From NCBI GenBank assembly GCA_002747515.1, contig PDPP01000016.1, positions 1 through 50,368 on the forward strand: DNA of 50,368 nucleotides. Direction: 5' to 3'. The notes beneath the pieces were generated by a model, which saw only the letters and a list, made by a program, of their open reading frames with translations, had not been told where the DNA came from and ran no database searches. Shown piece after piece: positions 1-7,638 of the stretch. Both the position numbers and the translations under genes were made by a program. The DNA is from Candidatus Moraniibacteriota bacterium (GTDB taxonomy: Bacteria; Patescibacteriota; Minisyncoccia; Moranbacterales; GCA-2747515). The number at the start of each line of letters is the position of its first letter. Within the stretch, counting starts at the first letter, position 1.

Positions 1-12
1 CAAGGTCGGGTA

Positions 13-41
13 TTGACAAAAACTTAATTATATAGTATAAT
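13..41 (+). promoter_or_regulatory. Consensus sigma-70 promoter of plsC-like operon
   Basis: TTGACA (13-18) and TATAAT (36-41) are separated by exactly 17 bp, a perfect housekeeping-sigma promoter. The predicted start near 48 gives a leader of about 40 nt carrying a strong AAGGAGG ribosome-binding site 8 nt before the ATG at 89. Confidence 0.85.
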
Positions 42-88
42 TTAGTTTGAAACTTAAAAATTGAATAGAAGCCAAGGAGGAATATAAA

Positions 89-790
89 ATGAACAAAATT
101 GCAAATATTTTTCAAGTAGTTGTGTTTTTCCCAATTTTTATCGTACTCAAAACCTTTTATGGTTTTGAAGTGCGAGGTAGGGATAATTTGAAAGGATTAT
201 CTCCTAAAGATGCTGCGATTTATGCAGCAAATCATTGCGGTCCTTTTGACGGAGTAATTACAGCAGTTGCGATTGCAATGCCATGGAATGGATTTCGACT
301 TGGTGCATTTTTACCAATTCGCTATTTGGCCTTTGAGGATTATTTTTCTTGGGTTAAATTTGATGGTCCATTTCCATTTCCGATTTCTTTTTTTGTGGCT
401 AGCTGGTTGCGGTTAAGTGCTTGTATTCCAGTGAAAAGTCGACGTAAAGATCAAATTGGAAAAGTGTTTGTGGAAGATGTATTATCTTTTGCGATACAAG
501 CACTTAAAAATGGAGAAAGAATATTCATTTTCCCAGAAGGAAAGATGAATAAAAATAATAAATTGCAAAAAGCAAAAAGAGGCGTCGCATGCCTTCACAA
601 AGAAAGTGGTGCACCAATTGTTCCGATTCATATCAGTGGGACATTTCGTATGCTGCAAAAACGTCAAAAAGTTGTTGTAACATTTGGCAAGCCAATGAAT
701 TTTACAATTCGTAATGATCAGGCACTTTCTGATATGGCAGTAGTGGCAAATAATGTTATGAAAGAAATTTCTCAACTTGCAAAAAAATAA
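89..790 (+). CDS. PlsC-like 1-acylglycerol-3-phosphate acyltransferase
   Basis: 233 aa. The family transfers an acyl chain to lysophosphatidic acid at the inner membrane, making phosphatidic acid. The HxxxxD catalytic motif is visible as NHCGPFD (H49, D54) and the substrate-binding FPEG motif at about 148-151. A hydrophobic N-terminal stretch (residues 8-20) fits membrane association. The length suits the family. The start is fixed by AAGGAGG 8 nt upstream. It is followed 11 bp later by a methyltransferase, so the two are probably co-transcribed. The exact acyl acceptor cannot be read from sequence. Domain assignment is firm, substrate is inferred. Confidence 0.85.
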   Translation: MNKIANIFQVVVFFPIFIVLKTFYGFEVRGRDNLKGLSPKDAAIYAANHCGPFDGVITAVAIAMPWNGFRLGAFLPIRYLAFEDYFSWVKFDGPFPFPISFFVASWLRLSACIPVKSRRKDQIGKVFVEDVLSFAIQALKNGERIFIFPEGKMNKNNKLQKAKRGVACLHKESGAPIVPIHISGTFRMLQKRQKVVVTFGKPMNFTIRNDQALSDMAVVANNVMKEISQLAKK

Positions 791-801
791 GGAGAAAGAA
801 A

Positions 802-1881
802 ATGAACGCTGTTCAAAAGAAGTCTTATTTTTCTAATATTTCTCATCTGAGACTTATTGAAAATAAATCTAGTCGGGGAAATGTGATGAATGGTGAGGAA
901 TTTCATTCGTTATTTGAACAAGCATTGTCGACGTACGACTACGATAATCAACCAAATAAGTTTGTGCGATTAATGCAAATTATTTCTGCTTGGGCCTGCG
1001 CAACGAATTGTGTGCGCATTCTTTTTCGAAAGATATTTATTTCTCAGAGAAAAAGTTTTATGCAGATTCTTTGGGAAATGGGAAGAGATCCAAAGCATTA
1101 CAGTAGCTTCTTTATTGACAGAATAAGCAAGCTTAATCATCATATTAAAGTGGATGCAGCATCTTCAATGGCACTCGATACCATGTATGATTGGGATGAG
1201 AAAATTCGTCCTGTAATCACAAAAGATTCTTGGGCAAATCGATTTGAGAAGTTTTGGTTCGACAATAGCGAAAACCGTCGTTCTCTCGTCAATCGAAAAA
1301 AGATGGTTAATGCTCTCTTGGTTCGTGCAATTGATCATTTTTTGAATGAGCCTGAAGTTCGAATCATCTCTGTTGCTTGTGGTTCTGCGCGTGCTGTAAT
1401 TGATGCAATATTGCATTGCAAGCATCCAAATGTACGTGTTGTGCTTATTGATAGAGATCAAAAAGCTCTTGATAATGCACGTAAAAATATGGAAGCTCAC
1501 GGTATTCGTAACGTAGAATACGTTAAAGGTACCATGCGAAAAATCAGTAAAGTTGCCACATATTTTTCTCCACATATCGTGGAAATGGTTGGGCTTACTG
1601 ATTATCTAACCGTTGAGAGAGCTGCAGATTTTTCAAGGACAGTAAGTGAAGTTCTTGAAACTGGCGGGTTTTATCTCACTGGAAATATCCATAGTAATCC
1701 TGAGAAAATTTTTCTTGATTGGGGATTGCTGTGGCCCATGGTGTATAAAACGCCAGGAGATCTCTTGCGAATTGGCAGGGGTGAGTTTCCAGATAGGAAA
1801 AGAGCTTTCAAAGATGAATTTGTAAAGGTGTTTTGTGAACCTTTAGGGATTCACGGGCTTGTGTTATCTCATAAAGCCTAA
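802..1881 (+). CDS. Class I SAM-dependent methyltransferase
   Basis: 359 aa. The N-terminal ~150 residues are not recognised and contain a hydrophobic helix around 57-80. From about residue 187 a Rossmann methyltransferase fold begins: the glycine-containing motif I is RIISVACGSA, and the acidic loop that would bind the SAM ribose is VLIDRD (about 214-219). A GGAGA site precedes the ATG. It lies 11 bp downstream of the PlsC-like gene and ends just before a perfect terminator, so the two form an operon. Methylation of a lipid or lipid precursor is a guess from context; the substrate is unknown. Confidence 0.7.
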   Translation: MNAVQKKSYFSNISHLRLIENKSSRGNVMNGEEFHSLFEQALSTYDYDNQPNKFVRLMQIISAWACATNCVRILFRKIFISQRKSFMQILWEMGRDPKHYSSFFIDRISKLNHHIKVDAASSMALDTMYDWDEKIRPVITKDSWANRFEKFWFDNSENRRSLVNRKKMVNALLVRAIDHFLNEPEVRIISVACGSARAVIDAILHCKHPNVRVVLIDRDQKALDNARKNMEAHGIRNVEYVKGTMRKISKVATYFSPHIVEMVGLTDYLTVERAADFSRTVSEVLETGGFYLTGNIHSNPEKIFLDWGLLWPMVYKTPGDLLRIGRGEFPDRKRAFKDEFVKVFCEPLGIHGLVLSHKA

Positions 1882-1887
1882 AAAAAG

Positions 1888-1925
1888 GCGGTATTATAAT
1901 TATATAATACCGCTTTTATTTTTTT
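1888..1925 (+). terminator. Rho-independent terminator after methyltransferase
   Basis: A perfect 11-bp stem (GCGGTATTATA at 1888-1898 with TATAATACCGC at 1903-1913), a 4-nt loop and a T-rich tail. Confidence 0.85.
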
Positions 1926-1967
1926 ATTGTGTTATAATGAATTTAGAAATAAAAATAATGGTAAATT

Positions 1968-3581
1968 ATGAATTTAGTAAATATTTTTGCTTTACTTGCT
2001 TTTATTAGTGGAATTACAAGTGTTACTCTCAGTGTCATTGTTTTATTAAACGGTAAAAGAGATAAGATAAAATTTATTTTCAGTTTCTTAACATTGTGTC
2101 TTGGATGGTGGAGTATCAGTTATTTTCTCTGGATGAGCTCTAATATTGAAAAATATGCATATTTTTGGGTTGGTATGTTAAATATTGGCTCGACATTTAT
2201 ACCAATTGCTTATTACCATTGGATTACTGTTTTATTAAATAAGAAAAGAACGAAGTTTTTAATATGTGGTTATGCAATTTCTTTTCTTTTTTCTCTCTTC
2301 TCTTTTTCTCATTTTTATTTTGAAGACTTAGTAGAAATAGGAGGGTTTTTATATTGGCCTCAGGCAGGACCGCTTTATATTTATTATATATTTATTATAT
2401 ATTTTGGTTTTTATTTTTTGAGCATATCTGAACTTTATTTGGCAATTAGTAGGGAAAAGTTTACTAAAAATCAGAAATCTATTTTAAAAATTATTTTTGG
2501 AGCATTTTCTATCAGTCTTGCTGCAGGAGCAACTAATTTTCCATTATGGTTTGGCATTGAAATATTGCCGTATGGGAATTTTATTTTGATATTTGTGCAT
2601 GTTTTTCTTATTTCTTATGCAATGGTGAAATATAATTTTATGGAAATGAAATTGTTGTATACACAACTTTTTACTGGATTGATTTTAATAATTTCTTTGA
2701 TTAATATATTTCTTTCAAGTTCAAATTCTGAAATTCTTTTAGAGGTGTTTATATTTATTATTTTATTGGGATTTTCATATATTTTAATAAAAAGTTCAAA
2801 AGATGAAACGCGAAAAAAAGAAGAACTTTTTAAACTTTCAAATGAACTAAAACGTGCAAATATAGAATTAAAACGATTGGATAAAGCAAAGTCGGAATTT
2901 ATTTCAATTGCCTCACATCAATTGCGTACCCCACTTACAGCAATTAAAGGATATATTTCACTAATTCTTGAGGGAGCATATGGAAAAGATGAAGATAGGA
3001 AAGAAGAGGCGTTTAATAAAATCTTTTTAGCAAATGAGAGACTTATTCAGTTGGTGGAAGATCTTCTTAATATTACACGTATTGAGTCGGGACGATTGGA
3101 ATTACATCTTGAGGATAAGGTGCAAGTGGAAGAAATTGTAGAAGAGTTGCGGGATATGTTCATTTTGCGGGCACAGGAAAAGAATTTGGACTTTGTTGTT
3201 GAAACAGCGGATAAGTTACTTTCTCCAATTAAAGCAGATCGTGCAAAGCTTAGGGAGGTAATTTCAAATCTAATCGACAATGCGATTAAATATACAAAAG
3301 AAGGATTTGTGCACGTGTCCATGGAAGAAGATAATGGAATGATTCGTGTAATTGTGGAAGATTCTGGCATGGGTATATCGGAAGAGTCTATGAAAACACT
3401 TTTTACAAAATTTTCTCGAGGTACAGATTCCTCAAAAATTTACACAGAGGGCACAGGTCTTGGGCTTTATGTTGGTAGGAATCTCGTAGAGTCACAGGGA
3501 GGTCGTGTGTATGCAGAATCAGAAGGTGTGGGAAAAGGCTCGCGATTTATCGTGGAGATGCCTATGCAAAGAAACAAGTAA
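1968..3581 (+). CDS. Membrane-bound sensor histidine kinase (orphan)
   Basis: 537 aa. The N-terminal ~275 residues are almost entirely hydrophobic and hold about eight membrane segments, like the 7TM-type sensor regions of bacterial kinases. A short coiled linker leads to a HisKA dimerisation box (IASHQLRTPL, phospho-acceptor H317). The HATPase region follows with the N box NLIDNAIKYT, G1 DSGMGIS and G2 GTGLGLYV. It autophosphorylates on His and passes phosphate to a response regulator, but none is encoded nearby. There is no clear Shine-Dalgarno site. A TATAAT at 1933-1938 may be its -10 element. The signal sensed is unknown. Confidence 0.9.
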   Translation: MNLVNIFALLAFISGITSVTLSVIVLLNGKRDKIKFIFSFLTLCLGWWSISYFLWMSSNIEKYAYFWVGMLNIGSTFIPIAYYHWITVLLNKKRTKFLICGYAISFLFSLFSFSHFYFEDLVEIGGFLYWPQAGPLYIYYIFIIYFGFYFLSISELYLAISREKFTKNQKSILKIIFGAFSISLAAGATNFPLWFGIEILPYGNFILIFVHVFLISYAMVKYNFMEMKLLYTQLFTGLILIISLINIFLSSSNSEILLEVFIFIILLGFSYILIKSSKDETRKKEELFKLSNELKRANIELKRLDKAKSEFISIASHQLRTPLTAIKGYISLILEGAYGKDEDRKEEAFNKIFLANERLIQLVEDLLNITRIESGRLELHLEDKVQVEEIVEELRDMFILRAQEKNLDFVVETADKLLSPIKADRAKLREVISNLIDNAIKYTKEGFVHVSMEEDNGMIRVIVEDSGMGISEESMKTLFTKFSRGTDSSKIYTEGTGLGLYVGRNLVESQGGRVYAESEGVGKGSRFIVEMPMQRNK

Positions 3582-3593
3582 AAAAAGATGTAT

Positions 3594-3622
3594 TTGACAA
3601 AAAAGAGTTTTTCATTTACTAT
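3594..3622 (+). promoter_or_regulatory. Promoter of the secE-nusG-rplK-rplA cluster
   Basis: TTGACA (3594-3599), 17 bp, TACTAT (3617-3622). The expected start is near 3629, about 45 nt before secE and just upstream of a terminator-like hairpin. Confidence 0.7.
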
Positions 3623-3639
3623 TGAGGAGCTGTTAAAAG

Positions 3640-3660
3640 GAGCCCTTGGGGGCTTTTTTA
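3640..3660 (+). terminator. Terminator-like hairpin in the secE leader
   Basis: AGCCC-TTGG-GGGCT followed by a run of T lies between the predicted transcription start and the secE ATG. It could end histidine-kinase transcripts or act as an attenuator within the secE leader. The stem is short (5 bp), so strength is uncertain. Confidence 0.5.
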
Positions 3661-3673
3661 AAATCCAATAAAT

Positions 3674-3856
3674 ATGGAAAAAATACGACAATTTTTGCGT
3701 GAGGCATATAACGAGATGAAAAAAGTTTCATGGCCAACGCGAGAACAGACAATTCAATATACGATGTTGGTAGTTGCAATCAGTATTTCTGTTGCAGTGT
3801 TTCTCGGTATTTTAGATTACATGTTTGGAAGTGTAATTAAGAGTATGATTTTATAA
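3674..3856 (+). CDS. secE: Preprotein translocase subunit SecE
   Basis: 60 aa, the short single-membrane-span form found in most bacteria. The amphipathic N-terminal helix carries the family signature EMKKVSWPTREQ, followed by one transmembrane segment (about residues 30-55). SecE clamps the SecY channel in the inner membrane. Position directly before nusG and rplK is the classic arrangement and supports the call. No Shine-Dalgarno site is evident. Confidence 0.93.
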   Translation: MEKIRQFLREAYNEMKKVSWPTREQTIQYTMLVVAISISVAVFLGILDYMFGSVIKSMIL

Positions 3857-3896
3857 TATTAAAGAAGTTTATTTTTATTTAGAAATTTAAATATCT

Positions 3897-4442
3897 ATGG
3901 CAAAACAAACACAACATCATGGCACAGCGTGGTATGTGTTGCACACATACTCAGGATATGAGGACAATGTTGCACGCAATCTCAAGCAACGTATCGAGTC
4001 AATGGATATGCAAGATTACATTTTTGATGTAATTGTGCCAATTGAAAAAAAGATTAAAATCAAAAATGGTAAACGTGTTACCGTTGAAGAAAAGATTTAT
4101 CCAGGTTATGTGCTTGTGCAAATGATTGTAACGGATGCATCGTGGTATGTAGTGCGGAATACGCCAAATGTAACAGGATTTATCGGTCTTGGGACAACAC
4201 CAACACCAGTTGATCCAAATGAAATGCTCTCAATCAAAAAAAAGATGGGGCAAGATGAGCCAAAATATCGCATTGATGTGAAAAAGGGTGAAAATGTAAA
4301 GATTGTTGACGGACCGTTCAAAGATTTTGATGGAGAGGTGCAAGAAGTAGATGAAGCAAAAGGTAAGGTGAAAGTTCTCGTTCTCGTGTTTGGTCGCGAA
4401 ACACCAGTTGAATTGGATTTTCTTCAAATCAAAAAAATCTAA
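3897..4442 (+). CDS. nusG: Transcription termination/antitermination factor NusG
   Basis: 181 aa. The NGN domain that binds RNA polymerase starts at TAWYVLHTYSGYE, continues through YPGYVLVQM and ends near residue 115. A C-terminal KOW domain follows (GENVKIVDGPFKDFDGEV), which contacts Rho or ribosomal protein S10. Length and domain order are normal. It sits 40 bp after secE and 62 bp before rplK. It lacks an obvious Shine-Dalgarno site, as do other members of this cluster. Confidence 0.95.
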   Translation: MAKQTQHHGTAWYVLHTYSGYEDNVARNLKQRIESMDMQDYIFDVIVPIEKKIKIKNGKRVTVEEKIYPGYVLVQMIVTDASWYVVRNTPNVTGFIGLGTTPTPVDPNEMLSIKKKMGQDEPKYRIDVKKGENVKIVDGPFKDFDGEVQEVDEAKGKVKVLVLVFGRETPVELDFLQIKKI

Positions 4443-4504
4443 TCCACACATCTAATAAAGATTTATTAATATTTAATTTTTATTAACTACTAATTTACTA
4501 GAAT

Positions 4505-4930
4505 ATGGCTGAAAAAAAAGTAATGACAACTTTGAAGTTACAGATTCAAGCAGGTAAAGCAAACCCAGCTCCTCCAGTTGGTCCAGCGCTTGGTCAACAT
4601 GGTATTAACATTCAGGATTTTTGTACGCAATTTAATGAAGCAACAAAGGACAAAATGGGTGATGTGGTGCCTGTAGAGATTACAGTATATGAAGATCGAT
4701 CTTTTAGCTTTATCATGAAGACACCTCCAGCAGCGGAACTTCTTAAAAAAGCAGCTGGTGTGAAAAAAGGTGCTGGTAACCCACTTGCTGACAAGGTAGG
4801 TAAAGTGACAAAAGATCAAATAAAAGAAATTGCTGAGATTAAGATGCAAGATCTCAATGCTTCTGATATAGAATCTGCGATGAAGATTGTAGAGGGTACG
4901 GCACGTTCTATGGGAATTTCTGTTGAATAA
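4505..4930 (+). CDS. rplK: 50S ribosomal protein L11
   Basis: 141 aa, the standard length. The N-terminal domain has the conserved [20 protein letters not shown] segment, and the C-terminal rRNA-binding domain ends in [16 protein letters not shown]11 forms the GTPase-associated centre with 23S rRNA. It is followed by rplA, with an L1-binding hairpin between the two genes. Confidence 0.97.
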   Translation: MAEKKVMTTLKLQIQAGKANPAPPVGPALGQHGINIQDFCTQFNEATKDKMGDVVPVEITVYEDRSFSFIMKTPPAAELLKKAAGVKKGAGNPLADKVGKVTKDQIKEIAEIKMQDLNASDIESAMKIVEGTARSMGISVE

Positions 4931-4951
4931 ATTTATTTATAATTATTTTTT

Positions 4952-4982
4952 GTGGGAGAGTTGGATGACTCGTTAATACCAC
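4952..4982 (+). promoter_or_regulatory. Ribosomal protein L1 mRNA-binding site (rplA leader)
   Basis: The rplK-rplA spacer folds as GUGG...CCAC (4952-4955 with 4979-4982), enclosing GAGU/ACUC (4958-4961 with 4968-4971) and a GUUAAUA asymmetric loop. This matches the known L1 target, in which L1 binds its own message as a mimic of its 23S rRNA site and represses translation. The hairpin ends 4 nt before the rplA start. Confidence 0.8.
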
Positions 4983-4986
4983 GACA

Positions 4987-5664
4987 ATGTATATGAAAAG
5001 AGGAAAAAGGTATAAACTTGCAGCTGAGAAACAATCAATTGAGAAAGTAACACTTGAAGATGCTGTGGCATTTGTAAAAGATAATGCAAGTGCGAAATTT
5101 GATGAATCAGTTGAGGTGCATGTACGTCTTAATATTGACCCCAAAAAAGGTGAACAAGCAGTGCGTGGCAGTGTGACATTGCCACATGGAACAGGAAAAG
5201 AAGTGAATGTTGGTGTAATTACAGAAGATAAATCTGATGAAGCAAAAAAGGCTGGAGCGGATGTGATTGGTGGTCAAGATCTTATTGATAAGATCAAGGC
5301 TGGAAATATTCCTGAGATTGATGTTTTAGTAGCAACACCTGATATGATGCCAAAACTTGCACCAGCAGCTCGTGTACTTGGTCCACGTGGGCTTATGCCA
5401 AGTCCTAAAACTGATACAGTGACACCAAATGTGGAATCTGCTGTAGAATCTTTGAAAAAAGGAAAATCAAATTTTAAAAATGATAATACAGGAAATATTC
5501 ACCAAGTGATTGGAAAAGTATCTTTTGATGCAAAAAAAATTACAGAAAATTATAAAGCATTTATGGATGTTGTAAATGCGTGTAAGACAGAGGCACATAA
5601 GGGACAACTTGTTGCAAGCACAAGCATGTGTTCAACAATGGGATTGTCAGTAAAAATCAAATAG
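4987..5664 (+). CDS. rplA: 50S ribosomal protein L1
   Basis: 225 aa, close to the usual ~230. The conserved N-terminus KRGKRYKLAAE and the domain II hallmark LGPRGLMPSPKTDTVTPNV are both present. L1 forms the mobile stalk that handles exiting tRNA and represses its own operon. An alternative ATG at 4993 gives a protein two residues shorter and closer to the usual family start. The expected downstream rplJ-rplL pair is absent here and lies 38 kb away. Confidence 0.96.
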   Translation: MYMKRGKRYKLAAEKQSIEKVTLEDAVAFVKDNASAKFDESVEVHVRLNIDPKKGEQAVRGSVTLPHGTGKEVNVGVITEDKSDEAKKAGADVIGGQDLIDKIKAGNIPEIDVLVATPDMMPKLAPAARVLGPRGLMPSPKTDTVTPNVESAVESLKKGKSNFKNDNTGNIHQVIGKVSFDAKKITENYKAFMDVVNACKTEAHKGQLVASTSMCSTMGLSVKIK

Positions 5665-5690
5665 AATCATTAGATTTTTAGATTTCTATA

Positions 5691-5727
5691 CAAAATTCAA
5701 CGTCTCGGGATTGTTGAATTTTTGTAT
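5691..5727 (+). terminator. Terminator after rplA
   Basis: AAAATTCAAC (5692-5701) pairs with GTTGAATTTT (5713-5722) around an 11-nt loop, with more T downstream. It closes the secE-rplA transcript. Confidence 0.75.
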
Positions 5728-5807
5728 TTTTATACTTTTATAGTGTATTTTACAAATATCTAAATTATTTTTTAGTTATTTATTGCTGAGTGTGTATTAA
5801 CAAAACA

Positions 5808-5836
5808 TAGACTTTTTTGATTAATTACTATATAAT
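5808..5836 (+). promoter_or_regulatory. Probable promoter of the deoxynucleotide cassette
   Basis: TATAAT (5831-5836) is preceded at 17 bp by TAGACT, a 4/6 match to the -35 consensus. The leader to the ATG at 5874 would be about 30 nt. Confidence 0.5.
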
Positions 5837-5873
5837 TCATTAGTAAAAAGTTGTTTATAAAATTTCGAACAAT

Positions 5874-6440
5874 ATGTATAAGGAAAAAATCGTAATCGGT
5901 TTAGTGGGGGAAACTGGTAGTGGAAAAGATACAGTTGCACATTATCTTAAGAGGCGTTATGATGTGGATTTGTTGCGATTTAGTCGTCCGCTAAAGAAAA
6001 CACTTGAATTATTTTTTGATCAGTCATCAAAAGAAGATCAAGCATGGCTATATGATGTGTTTAAGGAGCGATTTGGAGAGGATGTTTTACATAGAGGTGT
6101 GGTACAATATGTAGCACATCATAATGGCATTATGGCAATTAATGGTATGCGGATGATGATGGATTTGGAATTCATTCGTTCATTTGAAAATAGTTATATT
6201 ATGTATATCACTGCACAACAGAAATTACGATGGCAACGTGTAACAAGTCGTGGAGAAAAATCAGATGATGATCAAACATTTGATGAGTTCAAGAAATTTG
6301 AATCAACTGCAGAAACAGAAAAAGCAATTCCAAAAATTGGTGCTGATGCAGATTTTGTTATTAAAAATGAAGGATCTATGGATGATTTGTTATGGCAAGT
6401 GGATGATGCAATGAAGGCAATTCTTAAAAAACATCGTTAA
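5874..6440 (+). CDS. P-loop deoxynucleoside monophosphate kinase-like protein
   Basis: 188 aa. The N-terminus carries a Walker A motif, GLVGETGSGKDT, like adenylate-kinase/dephospho-CoA-kinase folds and phage-type dNMP kinases. A conserved DADFVIKNEGSMDDL tail closes the fold. A paralogue at 6969 has the same architecture, and the two flank a dCMP deaminase. With ThyX and MazG-like genes next door, a role in phosphorylating dNMPs such as dTMP is likely, but substrate specificity cannot be read from sequence. Confidence 0.7.
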   Translation: MYKEKIVIGLVGETGSGKDTVAHYLKRRYDVDLLRFSRPLKKTLELFFDQSSKEDQAWLYDVFKERFGEDVLHRGVVQYVAHHNGIMAINGMRMMMDLEFIRSFENSYIMYITAQQKLRWQRVTSRGEKSDDDQTFDEFKKFESTAETEKAIPKIGADADFVIKNEGSMDDLLWQVDDAMKAILKKHR

Positions 6441-6458
6441 ACATAAAATACATTTTTT

Positions 6459-6947
6459 ATGAAGAATGACAAACGAAAAAATTGTCTGGATTGGGATGAA
6501 ACATTTATGCTTATGAGCACACTCATTGCACATCGTTCAAAAGATCCTTCTACACAAGTTGGCGCATGTATCGTCAATGAAAATAATGTTGTTGTAGGAC
6601 TTGGATATAATGGATTTCCACGTGGTTGCCATGATGATGAGTTTCCATGGTGCAGAGATGGTAAAACAGAAGAAACGAAATATGCGTATGTTGTGCATGC
6701 AGAAGCGAATGCAATTATGAATGCAAGCGGATCTGTAGAAGGATGTCGGTTGTATGTCGACCTTTTTCCATGTAATGAATGTGCAAAAGTGATTATTCAA
6801 AGTGGTATTTGTGAGGTTGTATATAATTCTGATAAATATGCAGATGTGGACATTTTTAAAGTTGGACGAAAACTTTTGAAAACAGCAGGTGTAAAATTGC
6901 GACAATATACACCAAAACATAAAATTGTATTGAGGAGAAATACATAG
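6459..6947 (+). CDS. dCMP deaminase (zinc-dependent)
   Basis: 162 aa. It belongs to the cytidine/deoxycytidylate deaminase family, converting dCMP to dUMP. The zinc ligands and catalytic Glu are visible as HAEANA and PCNEC, and STQVGACIVN plus GYNGFPRGC are typical of dCMP deaminases. It lies 18 bp after one P-loop kinase-like gene and 21 bp before the next, so it is probably co-transcribed. It would feed dUMP to the ThyX encoded downstream. Confidence 0.92.
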   Translation: MKNDKRKNCLDWDETFMLMSTLIAHRSKDPSTQVGACIVNENNVVVGLGYNGFPRGCHDDEFPWCRDGKTEETKYAYVVHAEANAIMNASGSVEGCRLYVDLFPCNECAKVIIQSGICEVVYNSDKYADVDIFKVGRKLLKTAGVKLRQYTPKHKIVLRRNT

Positions 6948-6968
6948 TAATTTTTTATAATCATACTT

Positions 6969-7526
6969 ATGCCAAATATGGTACTTGGTCTTGCAGGTGA
7001 AATAGCAAGCGGAAAGGGGACAATTGCAAAATATATTCATAAAAAATGTCACACATCATCATATCGTTTTTCTACAATACTTCGTGATGTGCTTGATCGA
7101 TTGCATTTAGAACAATCGCGTGATAATTTACAAACACTGTCAACTATAATTCGTGAGACATATGGACAAGATACACTTGCACGAGTTATGGCAGAAGATG
7201 TAAAAAAAGATAAAGTGGATATTGTCGTGGTAGATGGTGTGCGACGTTTGGATGACATTACATATCTCAAAAAATTACCAGAATTCAAATTGGTTTATGT
7301 AGATGTGGATTTGAAAATGCGATATGAACGTATTATAAAAAGAAGTGAAAATGTTGATGATCAGGGGAAAACATTTGAAGAATTTGTAGAAGAAAGTAAG
7401 GATGAATCAGAACAACAAATTGCAGGATTAAAAGAATATGCAGATATCGTGATTGATAATAATGGAGATATTGAAGAATTATATAAGCAAATTGATGTAA
7501 TTGTGGGAGAAAATCATATTTGCTAA
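6969..7526 (+). CDS. P-loop deoxynucleoside monophosphate kinase-like protein (second copy)
   Basis: 185 aa. The Walker A is GLAGEIASGKGT, and IVVVDGVRRLDDITYL resembles the Walker B region of NMP kinases. YADIVIDNNGDIEELYKQ parallels the tail of the 5874 protein, so the two are paralogues that have diverged strongly. Together with dCMP deaminase between them and ThyX downstream they look like a dTTP-supply cassette. The individual substrate is unknown. Confidence 0.68.
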   Translation: MPNMVLGLAGEIASGKGTIAKYIHKKCHTSSYRFSTILRDVLDRLHLEQSRDNLQTLSTIIRETYGQDTLARVMAEDVKKDKVDIVVVDGVRRLDDITYLKKLPEFKLVYVDVDLKMRYERIIKRSENVDDQGKTFEEFVEESKDESEQQIAGLKEYADIVIDNNGDIEELYKQIDVIVGENHIC

Positions 7527-7557
7527 ATTTGACACGAGAAAATTGATGTGCAAAAAT

Positions 7558-7592
7558 ACAAAATCAGCGTAATTGCTGATTTTGTAATTTAA
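7558..7592 (+). terminator. Terminator between second kinase and thyX
   Basis: A perfect 11-bp stem, ACAAAATCAGC (7558-7568) with GCTGATTTTGT (7575-7585), with a 6-nt loop. The T-tract is weak (AATTT). Confidence 0.65.
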
Positions 7593-7638
7593 TATTCTCA
7601 AAAAGATACTTATACAAAACTCTATATAGGAGGTGGAG

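Noticed and set aside
482-775. 97-aa minus-strand ORF inside the plsC-like gene
   Set aside because: Antisense shadow rich in His, Cys and Phe, typical of reversed coding sequence; many similar ORFs in the track were discarded for the same reason.
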